Source: an uncultured Chitinophagaceae bacterium (GTDB taxonomy: Bacteria; Bacteroidota; Bacteroidia; Chitinophagales; Chitinophagaceae). From it: a stretch of 64,000 nt of DNA. The DNA is taken from assembly GCA_937981995.1 (NCBI GenBank), contig CALJNC010000026.1:1-64000 (forward strand), given 5' to 3'. Below are positions 42,246 through 51,742 of this stretch, one piece after another (positions within the stretch are counted from its first letter, which is position 1; every line of letters begins with the position of its first letter). The notes beneath the pieces were generated by a model. The model was not told the origin of the DNA, ran no database searches, and saw nothing but the letters and a program-made list of their open reading frames with translations. The translations under genes and the position numbers were made by a program.

Positions 42246-43538
42246 ATGGAAAATTTTCTAAGACGGTTTAGACTATATGACGAAAAAGAAAAACCTGAAT
42301 TAGTTTATGAAGCTATTTCAAAAGGGGTTCCTTTTAGGGGGACTAATTTATGGATTTTAATCTTTGCCATTTTTATTGCCTCGCTTGGTTTAAATGTAAA
42401 TTCTACAGCGGTTATTATTGGTGCCATGCTTATTTCACCTTTAATGGGTCCCATTGTAGGTATTGGTTATAGTGCTGCCATTAATGATTCTGGTTTATTG
42501 CGTAAGTCGTTAATCAATTATGTATTTGCCTTGATAATAGGCTTTTTGGCATCGGCCTTATACTTTTTACTTACTCCAATTCATGAAGCACAGTCTGAAT
42601 TACTTTCTCGTACACAACCTACACTTTATGATGTATTGATTGCCACCTTTGGTGGTTTTGCTGGAATTTTAGCTGCCTGTAGCACACAAAAAGGAAATGT
42701 AGTGCCTGGTGTAGCTATTGCTACGGCCTTGATGCCGCCACTTTGTACAGCAGGTTATGGTTTGGCTGAGATGAATCCTCATTACCTTTTTGGTGCGTTG
42801 TATTTGTACTTAATTAATTCGGTATTTATTGCAGTAGCCACCTTTGTAACTACCCGATATCTTGGTTATCCTTATAAAGAGTTTTTAGATGATAAAGAAA
42901 GAAAAAGATCACAAGGGGTAATTATTGCAGTGGTCTTATTAACGGCTATACCCAGTGTGTATTTTGCATATGATATTGTACAAAAAAACAGATTCGTACA
43001 GCGCGCTAATGAATTTGTAAAAAATGAAGCTGATATTAAAGGCAACGTTTTATGGAAGTCTGATATTGATAGAGATGAAAGAAGAATAGAATTGATTTAT
43101 ATAGGAAAGGAAATCGGAGATTCTATTATTCAATTAAAACAAAATCGAATGTCGTCTATTTATAAAATAAACGATGCTGAGTTGATTGTAAACTTAGGTT
43201 TGTCATCCTTAAATGATGATAAAAAAGAGATTTTAGATAATTCAAAAATTACGGTAGAGAAAGCACAGTTTGAACAATTGCAATTTGCGCTTGACAGTTT
43301 AAAACTGGATGATAAAATCAATGAAACAGTTTATACTGAGTTGAAGGCTTTGTATCCCAACTTGACAAGTGCTTTTATTCAAAAAGCAAACCGCTACACG
43401 GATTCTGTTATTGAAACTAATGTACACCTAGCGTTCCTTACGTTTGATGGCCGATTGCGTACCGAGGATAAAGAACGGATTACCCGATTCCTTGATGCAG
43501 GTTTTGGAGACGATAAGTTTGAGGTTATTTTTCGCTAA
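42246..43538 (+). CDS. DUF389 family membrane protein
   Basis: This 430-residue inner-membrane protein has the DUF389 core at residues 25-240: GTNLWILIFAIFIASLGLNVNSTAVIIGAMLISPLMGPIVG, later GGFAGILAACSTQKGNVVPGVAIATALMPPLCTAGYGLA. Five to six membrane segments are seen. The soluble C-terminal third is less conserved. DUF389 proteins are uncharacterised putative transporters or sensors. It is 40 bases after the CRTAC1 gene. Confidence 0.88.
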   Translation: MENFLRRFRLYDEKEKPELVYEAISKGVPFRGTNLWILIFAIFIASLGLNVNSTAVIIGAMLISPLMGPIVGIGYSAAINDSGLLRKSLINYVFALIIGFLASALYFLLTPIHEAQSELLSRTQPTLYDVLIATFGGFAGILAACSTQKGNVVPGVAIATALMPPLCTAGYGLAEMNPHYLFGALYLYLINSVFIAVATFVTTRYLGYPYKEFLDDKERKRSQGVIIAVVLLTAIPSVYFAYDIVQKNRFVQRANEFVKNEADIKGNVLWKSDIDRDERRIELIYIGKEIGDSIIQLKQNRMSSIYKINDAELIVNLGLSSLNDDKKEILDNSKITVEKAQFEQLQFALDSLKLDDKINETVYTELKALYPNLTSAFIQKANRYTDSVIETNVHLAFLTFDGRLRTEDKERITRFLDAGFGDDKFEVIFR

Positions 43539-43577
43539 TTGACCCTTGTCAGAAAGCCAAATTTTCCACCGAAAAAA

Positions 43578-43681
43578 GTGAATAAATATTCACATCGCTA
43601 TACAGCACGACTTTTCAGCATTCTTCATATTATATACACATCTGTGTATATTAACAAAAGGAAATTTCAAGTGTGTGAAAT
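43578..43681. promoter_or_regulatory. Three palindromes upstream of nrdJ
   Basis: GTGAATA-AA-TATTCAC (43578-43593) and ATATACACA-TC-TGTGTATAT (43632-43651) are perfect palindromes. ATTTCA-N6-TGAAAT (43664-43681) is a third inverted repeat. They are candidate operators of nrdJ. None fits the 16-base NrdR box. A near-consensus -7 box TACATTCG lies at 43681-43688. The region 43539-43840 has no gene; this feature and the leader at 43688 describe its contents. Confidence 0.4.
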
Positions 43682-43687
43682 ACATTC

Positions 43688-43797
43688 GCTTTAGCAATCG
43701 AGAGAAAGCTAATTTTCAAATTAGATTATTTAGTTCAAGAACCTTTGCTATCATAAAAAATACACTTGATAGCACGGGAAATTACTCTCTCTAAAGC
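43688..43797 (+). ncRNA. Candidate structured 5' leader (three-way junction) of nrdJ
   Basis: P1 pairs GCTTTAG (43688-43694) with CTAAAGC (43791-43797) and continues GAGAG (43700-43704) with CTCTC (43785-43789). Two hairpins lie inside: P2 CTAATT-TTCA-AATTAG (43709-43724) and P3 TGCTATCA (43746-43753) with TGATAGCA (43767-43774), extendable by CCU/GGG outside one mismatch. The leader ends 43 bases before the ATG at 43841. No cobalamin-riboswitch B12 box is seen. Confidence 0.4.
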
Positions 43798-43840
43798 AAA
43801 CGATAAACTTTATTTTGTACACCCTAAAACTCTAAAACGA

Positions 43841-46800
43841 ATGGCTAAAAACACCGGACTCAAGTTCAAAAGACAATTTACTACTAACGACACACCTGTA
43901 TTCGATCAGTTTGAATATGATTATAGGACATCGGTAATTAGGAATCCGAATGGAGAAGTGATTTTTGAAATGAAGGATGTGGAAGTGCCACAACATTGGA
44001 GTCAAATTGCAACAGATATTCTTGCGCAAAAATATTTTCGTAAAGCAGGTGTTCCTAAAAAGGTAAGTAAAACCGGAACGGAGACTTCTATTAAACAAGT
44101 GGCGCATCGTATGGCTGACTGTTGGAGAAAGTGGGGTGAGGAGTATGGTTACTTTGCTACTAAGAAAGATGCAAAAGTGTTTTATGAAGAGTTGGTGTAC
44201 TCCATCATGAATCAAACGTGTGTGCCTAACTCGCCACAATGGTTTAATACAGGACTACATAATACCTATGGAATTACAGGTAAGCCTCAAGGACATTATT
44301 ATGTGGAACAAAATACAGGAGAACTTAAAAAATCAGTGAATGCTTACGAGCGTCCACAGCCGCATGCATGTTTTATATTAAGTGTAAGTGATGATTTAGT
44401 TTCTGATGGTGGTATCATGGATCTTTGGGTACGTGAAGCACGAATTTTTAAATATGGTTCGGGTGTAGGAACAAACTTCTCTGGTATTAGAGGAGAAGGT
44501 GAAACCTTAAGTGGAGGTGGAACTTCTAGTGGTTTAATGAGTTTCCTTAAAATTGGAGATCGTTCAGCAGGTGCTATCAAAAGTGGCGGAACGACTCGTC
44601 GTGCTGCTAAGATGGTAAGTCTTGATTTGAATCACCCAGAGATTGTTGACTTTATTGATTGGAAAGTAGAAGAAGAGAAAAAAGTAGGTGCCTTAATTAA
44701 TGCTGGCTATAGCCATGATTATGAAGGTGAAGCTTATCGTACGGTAAGTGGTCAAAATTCAAATAACTCAGTACGTATTCCTAATGAATTCTTCCATAAG
44801 CTAGATGCTGGTGAAGATTGGGAATTAACAGCTCGTACCGATGGTAGTGTTATGAAATCTATTCCTGCAAAAGATATGTGGGATAAAATTTCTTATGCTG
44901 CATGGCGTTGTGCTGATCCAGGGACGCAATATGATACTACGATTAATGAGTGGCATACTTGTCCGGAAGGAGGAAGAATCAATGGTTCCAATCCTTGTAG
45001 TGAGTATATGTTCTTAGACAACACAGCTTGTAACCTAGCAAGTATGAACTTACGTCGTTTATACGATGAAAAAAGTGGTGAATTTGATATCGAAGGCTAT
45101 GAGTATATCATTCGTCTTTGGACCGTTGTATTGGAGATATCTGTATTAATGGCGCAGTTCCCTTCTAAAGAAGTAGCACAGCGTAGTTTTGATTACAGAA
45201 CCTTAGGTCTTGGATTTGCAAATTTGGGATCCTTATTAATGGTAAAAGGAATTGCTTATGATAGCGATGAAGCTCGTGGAATGGCAGGTGCACTTTCTGC
45301 GATTATGACGGGTGTTGCTTACAAGACCTCTGCAGAAATGGCGGCACACTTAGGGCCTTTTGCAAAGTTTGAAGAAAATAAAAAACACATGATGCGTGTA
45401 ATGCGCAATCACCGTGCAGCTGCATACGATGCTAGCGATGCCTATGAAGGAATAGAAATTAAGCCAATGGGAATTGATGCTAAGCATTGCCCTGAGGATT
45501 TATTAAAATCTGCAACCAAAGCTTGGGATGATGCAGTACAAATGGGTGAAAAGCATGGTTATCGTAATGCACAAACAACTGTAATTGCTCCAACTGGAAC
45601 AATAGGACTTGTAATGGATTGTGATACTACCGGTGTAGAGCCTGATTTTGCTTTAGTGAAATTTAAAAAACTAAGCGGTGGAGGGTATTTCAAAATTATT
45701 AATAACTCGATTCCTTTAGCGTTACATAACTTAGGTTATGGTGAGAAAGAAGTAAAGAACATTGTAAACTATGCCAAAGGGCACGGAACATTTGCAGGAG
45801 CACCTTACATTAATCATCAAACGCTAAGCGAAAAAGGATTAATAAAAGAAGAACTAGAAAAGCTAGATGCTGCAGTTCAAAGTGCATTTGATATTGACTT
45901 TGTATTCAATCATTTCACATTAGGTGAAGAGTGTATGAAGCGTCTTGGTTTCCAACCAGAAGAGTATCACCATGAGAACTTTAATTTATTGCTTTCTCTA
46001 GGATTTAAGAAAGAAGAAATCGCTGCGGCAAATGATTATGCTTGTGGTACGATGATGATAGAAGGAGCGCCTGATTTAAAAGAGGAGCACTTGAATATAT
46101 TTGATTGTGCGAATAAGTGTGGTAAAAAAGGTGAGCGTTATATCCATGCACACGGTCATATTAAAATGATGGGTGCTACGCAACCATTTATATCAGGAGC
46201 AATATCTAAAACAATTAACCTTCCTAATGAAGCAACGGTTGATGAAATTAAAGATTGTTACCGTTTGAGTTGGGAACTTGCCTTGAAAGCAAATGCATTA
46301 TACCGTGATGGTTCTAAAATGTCTCAACCTTTAAGCACGAAGAGTGATAAAGAAGAAGACAATGACGACGACGCACAAAGCGAAAATGTAGTAGAGAAAG
46401 TAGTAACTAAAGAGACGTTTATTACAGATCCTGCTAAAATGAGTACGGATGATTTATTAGCTGAATTAGAGGCGCGTATGACTGCTAGTAAGGATACGAA
46501 GTTGAAGCGTAAGTTATCTACGATTGTTGAGCGTAAAACATTACCTGCTAAGCGTCGTGGTTATACAATTAAATCTAAGATTGCTGGTCAAGCTGTATTC
46601 TTACGCACAGGTGAATACAATGATGGTACCTTAGGTGAAATCTTTATTGATATGAGTAAGGAAGGAGCAACTATGCGTTCTTTACTTAACTGTTTTGCAA
46701 TCTCCGTAAGTATCGGTTTACAATATGGTGTGCCTTTAGAAGAGTTTGTAGATAAATTTATCTTCACTCGTTTTGAGCCAGCGGGCCAAGTGCAACATCC

Positions 46801-47191
46801 TAATATCAAAAACGCTACCTCTATTATAGATTACATCTTCAGAGTACTTGGTTATGAGTACTGTAGCAGAGAAGATTTAGTACACGTATTAGATACGCCA
46901 GCTACTAGAACAGGAATGGGCGAGTCTAATTGGGATAAGCCAAGTAGAGATGGAGATGCGGCTAAAGTGAGTATGACAGCCTTATCAGCTAGAGCTAAAG
47001 TAGCGCCAACCTCTAAAACGGCTACTAAGAAAGCGGTATTGAGCGAAACAAGTACAGATGGTAAAAGTGAGCGAGAGCTTTTAGGTACAAGTGCTGATGC
47101 TCCAGTTTGTAAAAGCTGTGGAAATATAACTTTACGCAATGGAACTTGTTATATGTGTCCGAATTGTGGAACAACCACAGGTTGTAGTTAA
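43841..47191 (+). CDS. nrdJ: Adenosylcobalamin-dependent ribonucleotide reductase (class II)
   Basis: NrdJ reduces ribonucleotides to deoxyribonucleotides using adenosylcobalamin as the radical source. The protein of about 1116 residues starts MAKNTGLKFKRQFTTNDTPVFDQFEYDYRTSVIRNPNGE, typical of the family. The frame extends upstream to a TTG at 43766 inside the leader structure, which is not used. The catalytic barrel includes GSNPCSEYMFLDNTACNLASMNL and PTGTIGLVMDCDTTGVEPDFAL. A C-terminal zinc-ribbon with CKSCG and CPNCG and a final GCS closes the protein, as in the large NrdJ group. It is a single-gene unit with a terminator. Confidence 0.95.
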   Translation: MAKNTGLKFKRQFTTNDTPVFDQFEYDYRTSVIRNPNGEVIFEMKDVEVPQHWSQIATDILAQKYFRKAGVPKKVSKTGTETSIKQVAHRMADCWRKWGEEYGYFATKKDAKVFYEELVYSIMNQTCVPNSPQWFNTGLHNTYGITGKPQGHYYVEQNTGELKKSVNAYERPQPHACFILSVSDDLVSDGGIMDLWVREARIFKYGSGVGTNFSGIRGEGETLSGGGTSSGLMSFLKIGDRSAGAIKSGGTTRRAAKMVSLDLNHPEIVDFIDWKVEEEKKVGALINAGYSHDYEGEAYRTVSGQNSNNSVRIPNEFFHKLDAGEDWELTARTDGSVMKSIPAKDMWDKISYAAWRCADPGTQYDTTINEWHTCPEGGRINGSNPCSEYMFLDNTACNLASMNLRRLYDEKSGEFDIEGYEYIIRLWTVVLEISVLMAQFPSKEVAQRSFDYRTLGLGFANLGSLLMVKGIAYDSDEARGMAGALSAIMTGVAYKTSAEMAAHLGPFAKFEENKKHMMRVMRNHRAAAYDASDAYEGIEIKPMGIDAKHCPEDLLKSATKAWDDAVQMGEKHGYRNAQTTVIAPTGTIGLVMDCDTTGVEPDFALVKFKKLSGGGYFKIINNSIPLALHNLGYGEKEVKNIVNYAKGHGTFAGAPYINHQTLSEKGLIKEELEKLDAAVQSAFDIDFVFNHFTLGEECMKRLGFQPEEYHHENFNLLLSLGFKKEEIAAANDYACGTMMIEGAPDLKEEHLNIFDCANKCGKKGERYIHAHGHIKMMGATQPFISGAISKTINLPNEATVDEIKDCYRLSWELALKANALYRDGSKMSQPLSTKSDKEEDNDDDAQSENVVEKVVTKETFITDPAKMSTDDLLAELEARMTASKDTKLKRKLSTIVERKTLPAKRRGYTIKSKIAGQAVFLRTGEYNDGTLGEIFIDMSKEGATMRSLLNCFAISVSIGLQYGVPLEEFVDKFIFTRFEPAGQVQHPNIKNATSIIDYIFRVLGYEYCSREDLVHVLDTPATRTGMGESNWDKPSRDGDAAKVSMTALSARAKVAPTSKTATKKAVLSETSTDGKSERELLGTSADAPVCKSCGNITLRNGTCYMCPNCGTTTGCS

Positions 47192-47218
47192 TCGAAGAGT
47201 TTTTCTTCATAACAAAAG

Positions 47219-47253
47219 AGTCCTATCAAGCGAAAGTTTGATAGGGCTTTTTT
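47219..47253 (+). terminator. Intrinsic terminator of nrdJ
   Basis: Stem AGTCCTATCAA/TTGATAGGGCT (11 pairs with one G-U) is followed by TTTTTT. Confidence 0.85.
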
Positions 47254-47291
47254 AATTCTTGCATATTATACTCTATATTAGTTGGCTGTAA

Positions 47292-48137
47292 ATGAGAATG
47301 AAATTACTCGCATTGTTATTCGTATTGGTATTATTTACTGCTTCTAGTCAGGCTCAAATGGCCAATAGCTATATTGAACCTGAGTATAAAATTAGATTGC
47401 GCGACACCACGGGAACATTTATTAAAATCATTAATTACTTTGATAGGACGGTTTATAAAAAGGATATTTTCCTCAAGCGAACGCTAGGAAACGGCAGTGC
47501 TAATTATATAGAAGTTGAAATTGATCCTAATTCAGGCATTGGGGTAATTCCCAAAAGTGTAGATACGCCCGTACATGTACAAATAGGTAAAACACTAGAA
47601 ATAAAGAATGTAACATTTAAGAAAAATCAAGTAAACAAAATTGAAATACGCAGTGAAGAAGGCTTTTTATCAATGCCGTATAAATGGGGTAGGGCACAAG
47701 CTAAAGGTATAAAGGGTACATTGCAACATGCTTATGATAGCACCATTTCCAATGTAGTGCTACCGGCAAAGGTTAAACGTAACAAAGGGAAATATTATTT
47801 ACAGCTAAATACAATACCTGCGATAAGAAAAACCATCTACCTTAAGCCATCTACCATATTTTATTCTTCTGTACATAGAGCCATTCCTATTCAGATAATG
47901 AATGCTAAAAATTTTGAGCGTTACAAACTGTTTTACTCTAAATATCCTGAGAAGAAATGGAAACTCTGTAATGAAGGAACGTTTAATGAGAACAATAATG
48001 AAGCTGTTTTTCATCTTGATCTACAGCCTAAAAAGTTATATCAAATACAATACCGTAAAAAAGGAAAGAAACGTTATAAGAAAAAGGATTTCTATTTAGA
48101 TACTAGCATGGATGTATTTAATCTAATGTTAGACTAA
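47292..48137 (+). CDS. Hypothetical exported protein
   Basis: This 281-residue protein has a signal peptide (MRMKLLALLFVLVLFTASSQAQ). It is rich in Lys and Tyr and likely all-beta, with short repeats such as LRDTTGTFIKIINYFDRTVYKKDIFLKRTL and PKKLYQIQYRKKGKKRYKKKDFYLD at the end. No cysteine-anchored or sorting domain is seen, so it is probably periplasmic. I do not recognise a family. It has its own terminator and lies convergent to dnaK. Confidence 0.62.
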   Translation: MRMKLLALLFVLVLFTASSQAQMANSYIEPEYKIRLRDTTGTFIKIINYFDRTVYKKDIFLKRTLGNGSANYIEVEIDPNSGIGVIPKSVDTPVHVQIGKTLEIKNVTFKKNQVNKIEIRSEEGFLSMPYKWGRAQAKGIKGTLQHAYDSTISNVVLPAKVKRNKGKYYLQLNTIPAIRKTIYLKPSTIFYSSVHRAIPIQIMNAKNFERYKLFYSKYPEKKWKLCNEGTFNENNNEAVFHLDLQPKKLYQIQYRKKGKKRYKKKDFYLDTSMDVFNLMLD

Positions 48138-48142
48138 ATAAA

Positions 48143-48172
48143 AAACCCGTCACGTTTTAGCGTGACGGGTTT
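48143..48172. terminator. Bidirectional terminator between the hypothetical gene and dnaK
   Basis: AAACCCGTCACG-TTTTAG-CGTGACGGGTTT is a perfect 12-bp stem with flanking A/T runs. Confidence 0.85.
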
Positions 48173-48194
48173 ACTTATTAAAGTAAGATTACTT

Positions 48195-50102
48195 TTAATC
48201 TTCTATAACTTCAGCATCTTCTACCTCATCTGCTGCATCGCCAGCATCAGCTGTAGCTTCGCCGCTAGGAGGAGGTGTTCCGCCGGCTCCTTGTTGCTCA
48301 TTCATGGCTGCATAAAGCTCTTCGCTTGCTGCAGTCCATGCTGCATTTAATTCTTCTAATGCTGCATCAATCTCTTCCAAATTTTTAGATTCATGTGCTG
48401 TTTTTAATTTTGCATGTGCATCATTAATCGGTCCTTTTTTCTCTTCAGGTATTTTATCGCCATAGTCTTTAAGTTGTTTTTCCGTTTGGAAAATCATACT
48501 ATCTGCCATGTTCAATTTTTCTACCTCTTCTTTCAATTTAGCATCAGCTTCTTCATTTGCTTTTGCTTCAGCTTTCATTTTCTCAATTTCCTCATCGCTA
48601 AGTCCGCTACCAGCCTCAATGCGAATGTTTTGTGTTTTACCCGTTCCTTTATCTTTTGCGCTTACGGTAAGGATACCATTTGCATCAATATCAAATGTTA
48701 CTTCAATTTGAGGTACACCACGTGGTGCAGGAGGTACACCGTCAAGGATAAACTCACCAAGTGATTTATTATCCTTAGCCATTGGGCGCTCACCTTGTTT
48801 TACACTTATTTGTACACTTGGTTGATTATCAGCCGCTGTACTAAAGGTCTCTGATTTATTAGAAGGAATCGTTGTGTTTGATTCAATCAATTTAGTCATT
48901 ACACCACCCATAGTTTCAATACCTAAAGAAAGAGGTGTTACATCAAGTAACAATACATCTTTTACTTCACCCGTAAGTACACCACCTTGGATACTTGCTC
49001 CAATAGCAACTACTTCATCAGGATTTACTGAGCGGTTTGGTTTTTTACCAAAGAATTTTTCAACTACTTCCTGAATTTTAGGAATACGAGTAGACCCACC
49101 AACTAAGATTACTTCATCAATTTCGCTTTTGTCCATACCGGCATCTTTCAATGCTTTACGGCAAGGTTCTAATGTACGTTGTACTAAGTCATCAGCTAAT
49201 TGCTCAAACTTTGCTTGGCTTAATTTTTTTACTAAGTGCTTAGGTACATTATCAATTGCTGTAATATATGGCAAGTTAATTTCAGTTTCGCTAGTAGATG
49301 ATAATTCAACTTTTGCTTTCTCAGCTGCTTCTTTTAAACGTTGCCAAGCCATAGGATCCTTACGAAGGTCTACGTTTTCTTGTGTTTTAAATTCTTCAGC
49401 AAGCCAATCCATAACTACACGGTCAAAGTCATCACCACCAAGGTGTGTATCTCCATTAGTGCTTTTTACTTCAAATACACCATCGCCTAATTCAAGGATA
49501 GAGATATCAAACGTACCACCACCTAAATCAAATACGGCGATTTTTTGATCAACATCTTTCTTATCCATACCATAAGCTAGGGCTGCTGCCGTAGGCTCAT
49601 TGATAATTCTTTTTACAGTTAAACCTGCAATCTCTCCGGCTTCTTTTGTTGCCTGGCGTTGTGCATCATTAAAATAGGCCGGCACTGTAATTACAGCTTC
49701 TGTTACGCTTTGACCCAAAAAGTCTTCAGCCGTTTTCTTCATTTTTTGAAGAATCATTGCTGAGATTTCTTGTGGAGTATATTTTCTATCATCAATTTCA
49801 ACACGTGGTGTGTTGTTATCGCCTTTTACTATTTTATACGAGCTATCATCAGCTTCTGCTTTTACTTCGTCATATCGACTACCCATAAAGCGCTTGATAC
49901 TCATTATTGTTTTTTGCGGATTGGTAATTGCCTGGCGTTTTGCCGGATCTCCAATTTTACGCTCACCGTTTTCAAGGAAAGCCACAACCGAAGGCGTAGT
50001 TCTACGTCCTTCATCATTGGCTATTACCACTGGTTCGTTCCCTTCCATTACCGCCACACAACTGTTGGTGGTTCCGAGATCAATTCCTATTATTTTACCC
50101 AT
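48195..50102 (-). CDS. dnaK: Molecular chaperone DnaK (Hsp70)
   Basis: DnaK binds unfolded segments and works with DnaJ and GrpE. The 635-residue protein has the ATPase domain starting [21 protein letters not shown], with [13 protein letters not shown] and [17 protein letters not shown]-type ([17 protein letters not shown]) motifs. It also has the linker [13 protein letters not shown], the substrate-binding domain, the helical lid, and an acidic tail ([11 protein letters not shown]). dnaJ and grpE are not adjacent. Confidence 0.98.
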   Translation of the reverse strand: MGKIIGIDLGTTNSCVAVMEGNEPVVIANDEGRRTTPSVVAFLENGERKIGDPAKRQAITNPQKTIMSIKRFMGSRYDEVKAEADDSSYKIVKGDNNTPRVEIDDRKYTPQEISAMILQKMKKTAEDFLGQSVTEAVITVPAYFNDAQRQATKEAGEIAGLTVKRIINEPTAAALAYGMDKKDVDQKIAVFDLGGGTFDISILELGDGVFEVKSTNGDTHLGGDDFDRVVMDWLAEEFKTQENVDLRKDPMAWQRLKEAAEKAKVELSSTSETEINLPYITAIDNVPKHLVKKLSQAKFEQLADDLVQRTLEPCRKALKDAGMDKSEIDEVILVGGSTRIPKIQEVVEKFFGKKPNRSVNPDEVVAIGASIQGGVLTGEVKDVLLLDVTPLSLGIETMGGVMTKLIESNTTIPSNKSETFSTAADNQPSVQISVKQGERPMAKDNKSLGEFILDGVPPAPRGVPQIEVTFDIDANGILTVSAKDKGTGKTQNIRIEAGSGLSDEEIEKMKAEAKANEEADAKLKEEVEKLNMADSMIFQTEKQLKDYGDKIPEEKKGPINDAHAKLKTAHESKNLEEIDAALEELNAAWTAASEELYAAMNEQQGAGGTPPPSGEATADAGDAADEVEDAEVIED

Positions 50103-50238
50103 TATATCGTAATTTTTTATACTGATAGTAATAAGTCAAGCATTGTGCCACTATAAATGTTAAGGTACATTATGTCAGTTGGCTTGAAATTGTGGCAGAA
50201 AGTGGGCTAGAAGTGAGCGTTTTAGGCAGTTTTGATAG

Positions 50239-51693
50239 TTACCTTACCACAATAACCGTACCTTTTTTTGTAATCCGATTTTGCTGTTTGTCTCTAATTC
50301 GGGCAACCCAAAAATAGCTGTTAGGATTAACTTTTGTACCCTTGTAGGTTCCATCCCATTTAAAATCTGGTGAGTTTGACTCAAATACTTTGTTTCCCCA
50401 ACGATTAAAAATTCTGATAAATTCAAAGTTGTTACCCGAGTTCATAAATCTTAGATAGTCATTAATACCATCTCCGTTAGGAGAAAAAGCATTAGGAATG
50501 ATAAAATAGCTTTTATCTGTAATGGTAATATCTAAGGTATCTGTATTGGAGAATCCTTCTAAATTTGTTGCTTTCACAACTGCTTTAAAATTTCCTGATG
50601 TTTTAGTAGAATTCGATTTAAAAAGAATAGTTGGATTGGATAACGTACTATCATCAAAGTAAATAGTGTTTTGATTTAGCGGTAGAATAGACCAATTATA
50701 GAAATTACCGCCTGAGGCTTCAATTTGTTTGATACAATCAAAGGGAGTTATTACATCTGTAAAAGCATTTACTTCTACATTATCTATGCATTCTTCAATA
50801 CGAATGATTACGTTGCGTTCATTGGTTTGTATTACTTGTCCATTGCGCCACTCCGTGCAGCAAATGCCTATGTGATAATTACCAAGCAGGGTAGGCTTAA
50901 AAACTAATTGCCCACTAGCATTATTAAAGCTAAAGTTTACTGCTGATTGTTTTAAAGGTTCATCGAATGTGTAGCCTGTTTCGTAGGTAATTAACTTATA
51001 AGGACCAGGTGGTATCGGGTTTGGTTTTGGCGAATTTGGATCATTAGGTATTTGAGATAATCCACCACCAGAATTTAAATGACATAATTCATACGTTAGT
51101 GAGTCTCCATCATCATCTACTGCCGAGCAATCTAAGGTTTGATTATCTACTCCAATACAGAAAACTTTATTTAGGTCGTGCTTAAATCTTGCCGAGTTAT
51201 TTTTTGTAATCGTAAGGATATCATTAGATATAAAAGTCATAGTGTTCATACCATTTGCGGCTATTTGATTTAGGTTGGCAAAACCACCTACCCAACAACA
51301 ACGTTGCGTAACAAGGTAATACCCTATGCCATTAGGAGGTAGTGAAATATTTGTAGTAAAAATGATTCTACTATAACAACCATAGGGTTGTGCTTTTACA
51401 CAAAACTCATCTGCATACGTATCAAAAGCAACTATACTGTTTGAGGTAATTATATGATGTTGCATTCTAACTTGATTTGCATCAAATACAGATAGATATA
51501 AGGGATTATCATCAATAAGAGCTGCTGGATTTCCACCACCTGCGGCCTCAGACCTGCAATCTCTGTATTGGGTAATCGTTATCTCATAATTGTTGCCGTT
51601 AAGATGTTTATAAGAGATATTACCACCTACTAAATGTGAAGCGGTAGAATTAAAAGCAAAAAACAACAAGGCTGCAGTAAATAGGGATTTCAT
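50239..51693 (-). CDS. Secreted protein with gliding-motility-associated C-terminal (T9SS type B) domain
   Basis: This 484-residue protein has signal MKSLFTAALLFFAFNSTASHL. The first 300 residues (HLVGGNISYKHLNGNNYEITITQYRDCR, CCWVGGFANLN, CCTEWRNGQ) form a conserved Cys-containing region. Its C-terminal domain starts FIIPNAFSPNGDGINDYLRF and includes IFNRWGNKVFES, SPDFKWDGTYKG and a closing TKKGTVIVVR, the signature of type B T9SS cargo. It is exported to the surface with unknown role. Confidence 0.87.
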   Translation of the reverse strand: MKSLFTAALLFFAFNSTASHLVGGNISYKHLNGNNYEITITQYRDCRSEAAGGGNPAALIDDNPLYLSVFDANQVRMQHHIITSNSIVAFDTYADEFCVKAQPYGCYSRIIFTTNISLPPNGIGYYLVTQRCCWVGGFANLNQIAANGMNTMTFISNDILTITKNNSARFKHDLNKVFCIGVDNQTLDCSAVDDDGDSLTYELCHLNSGGGLSQIPNDPNSPKPNPIPPGPYKLITYETGYTFDEPLKQSAVNFSFNNASGQLVFKPTLLGNYHIGICCTEWRNGQVIQTNERNVIIRIEECIDNVEVNAFTDVITPFDCIKQIEASGGNFYNWSILPLNQNTIYFDDSTLSNPTILFKSNSTKTSGNFKAVVKATNLEGFSNTDTLDITITDKSYFIIPNAFSPNGDGINDYLRFMNSGNNFEFIRIFNRWGNKVFESNSPDFKWDGTYKGTKVNPNSYFWVARIRDKQQNRITKKGTVIVVR

Positions 51694-51742
51694 GATTCAA
51701 GTATAACGCATTGATAAGCAATATTATTGTATCAAGGTTTTA

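Noticed and set aside
43632-43651. NrdR box
   Set aside because: The palindrome has a 2-bp centre and ACACA/TGTGT arms; the NrdR consensus is 16 bp with a longer AT-rich centre and occurs as a pair.
43539-43840. Cobalamin riboswitch upstream of nrdJ
   Set aside because: I find no B12-box sequence or the long conserved core. The visible pairing has a different layout.
50135-50150. TGGCAC-N5-TTG on the minus strand before dnaK, resembling a sigma-54 promoter
   Set aside because: The -24 half fits, but the -12 half lacks the needed GC (TTGA in place of TTGC). There is no activator gene nearby.
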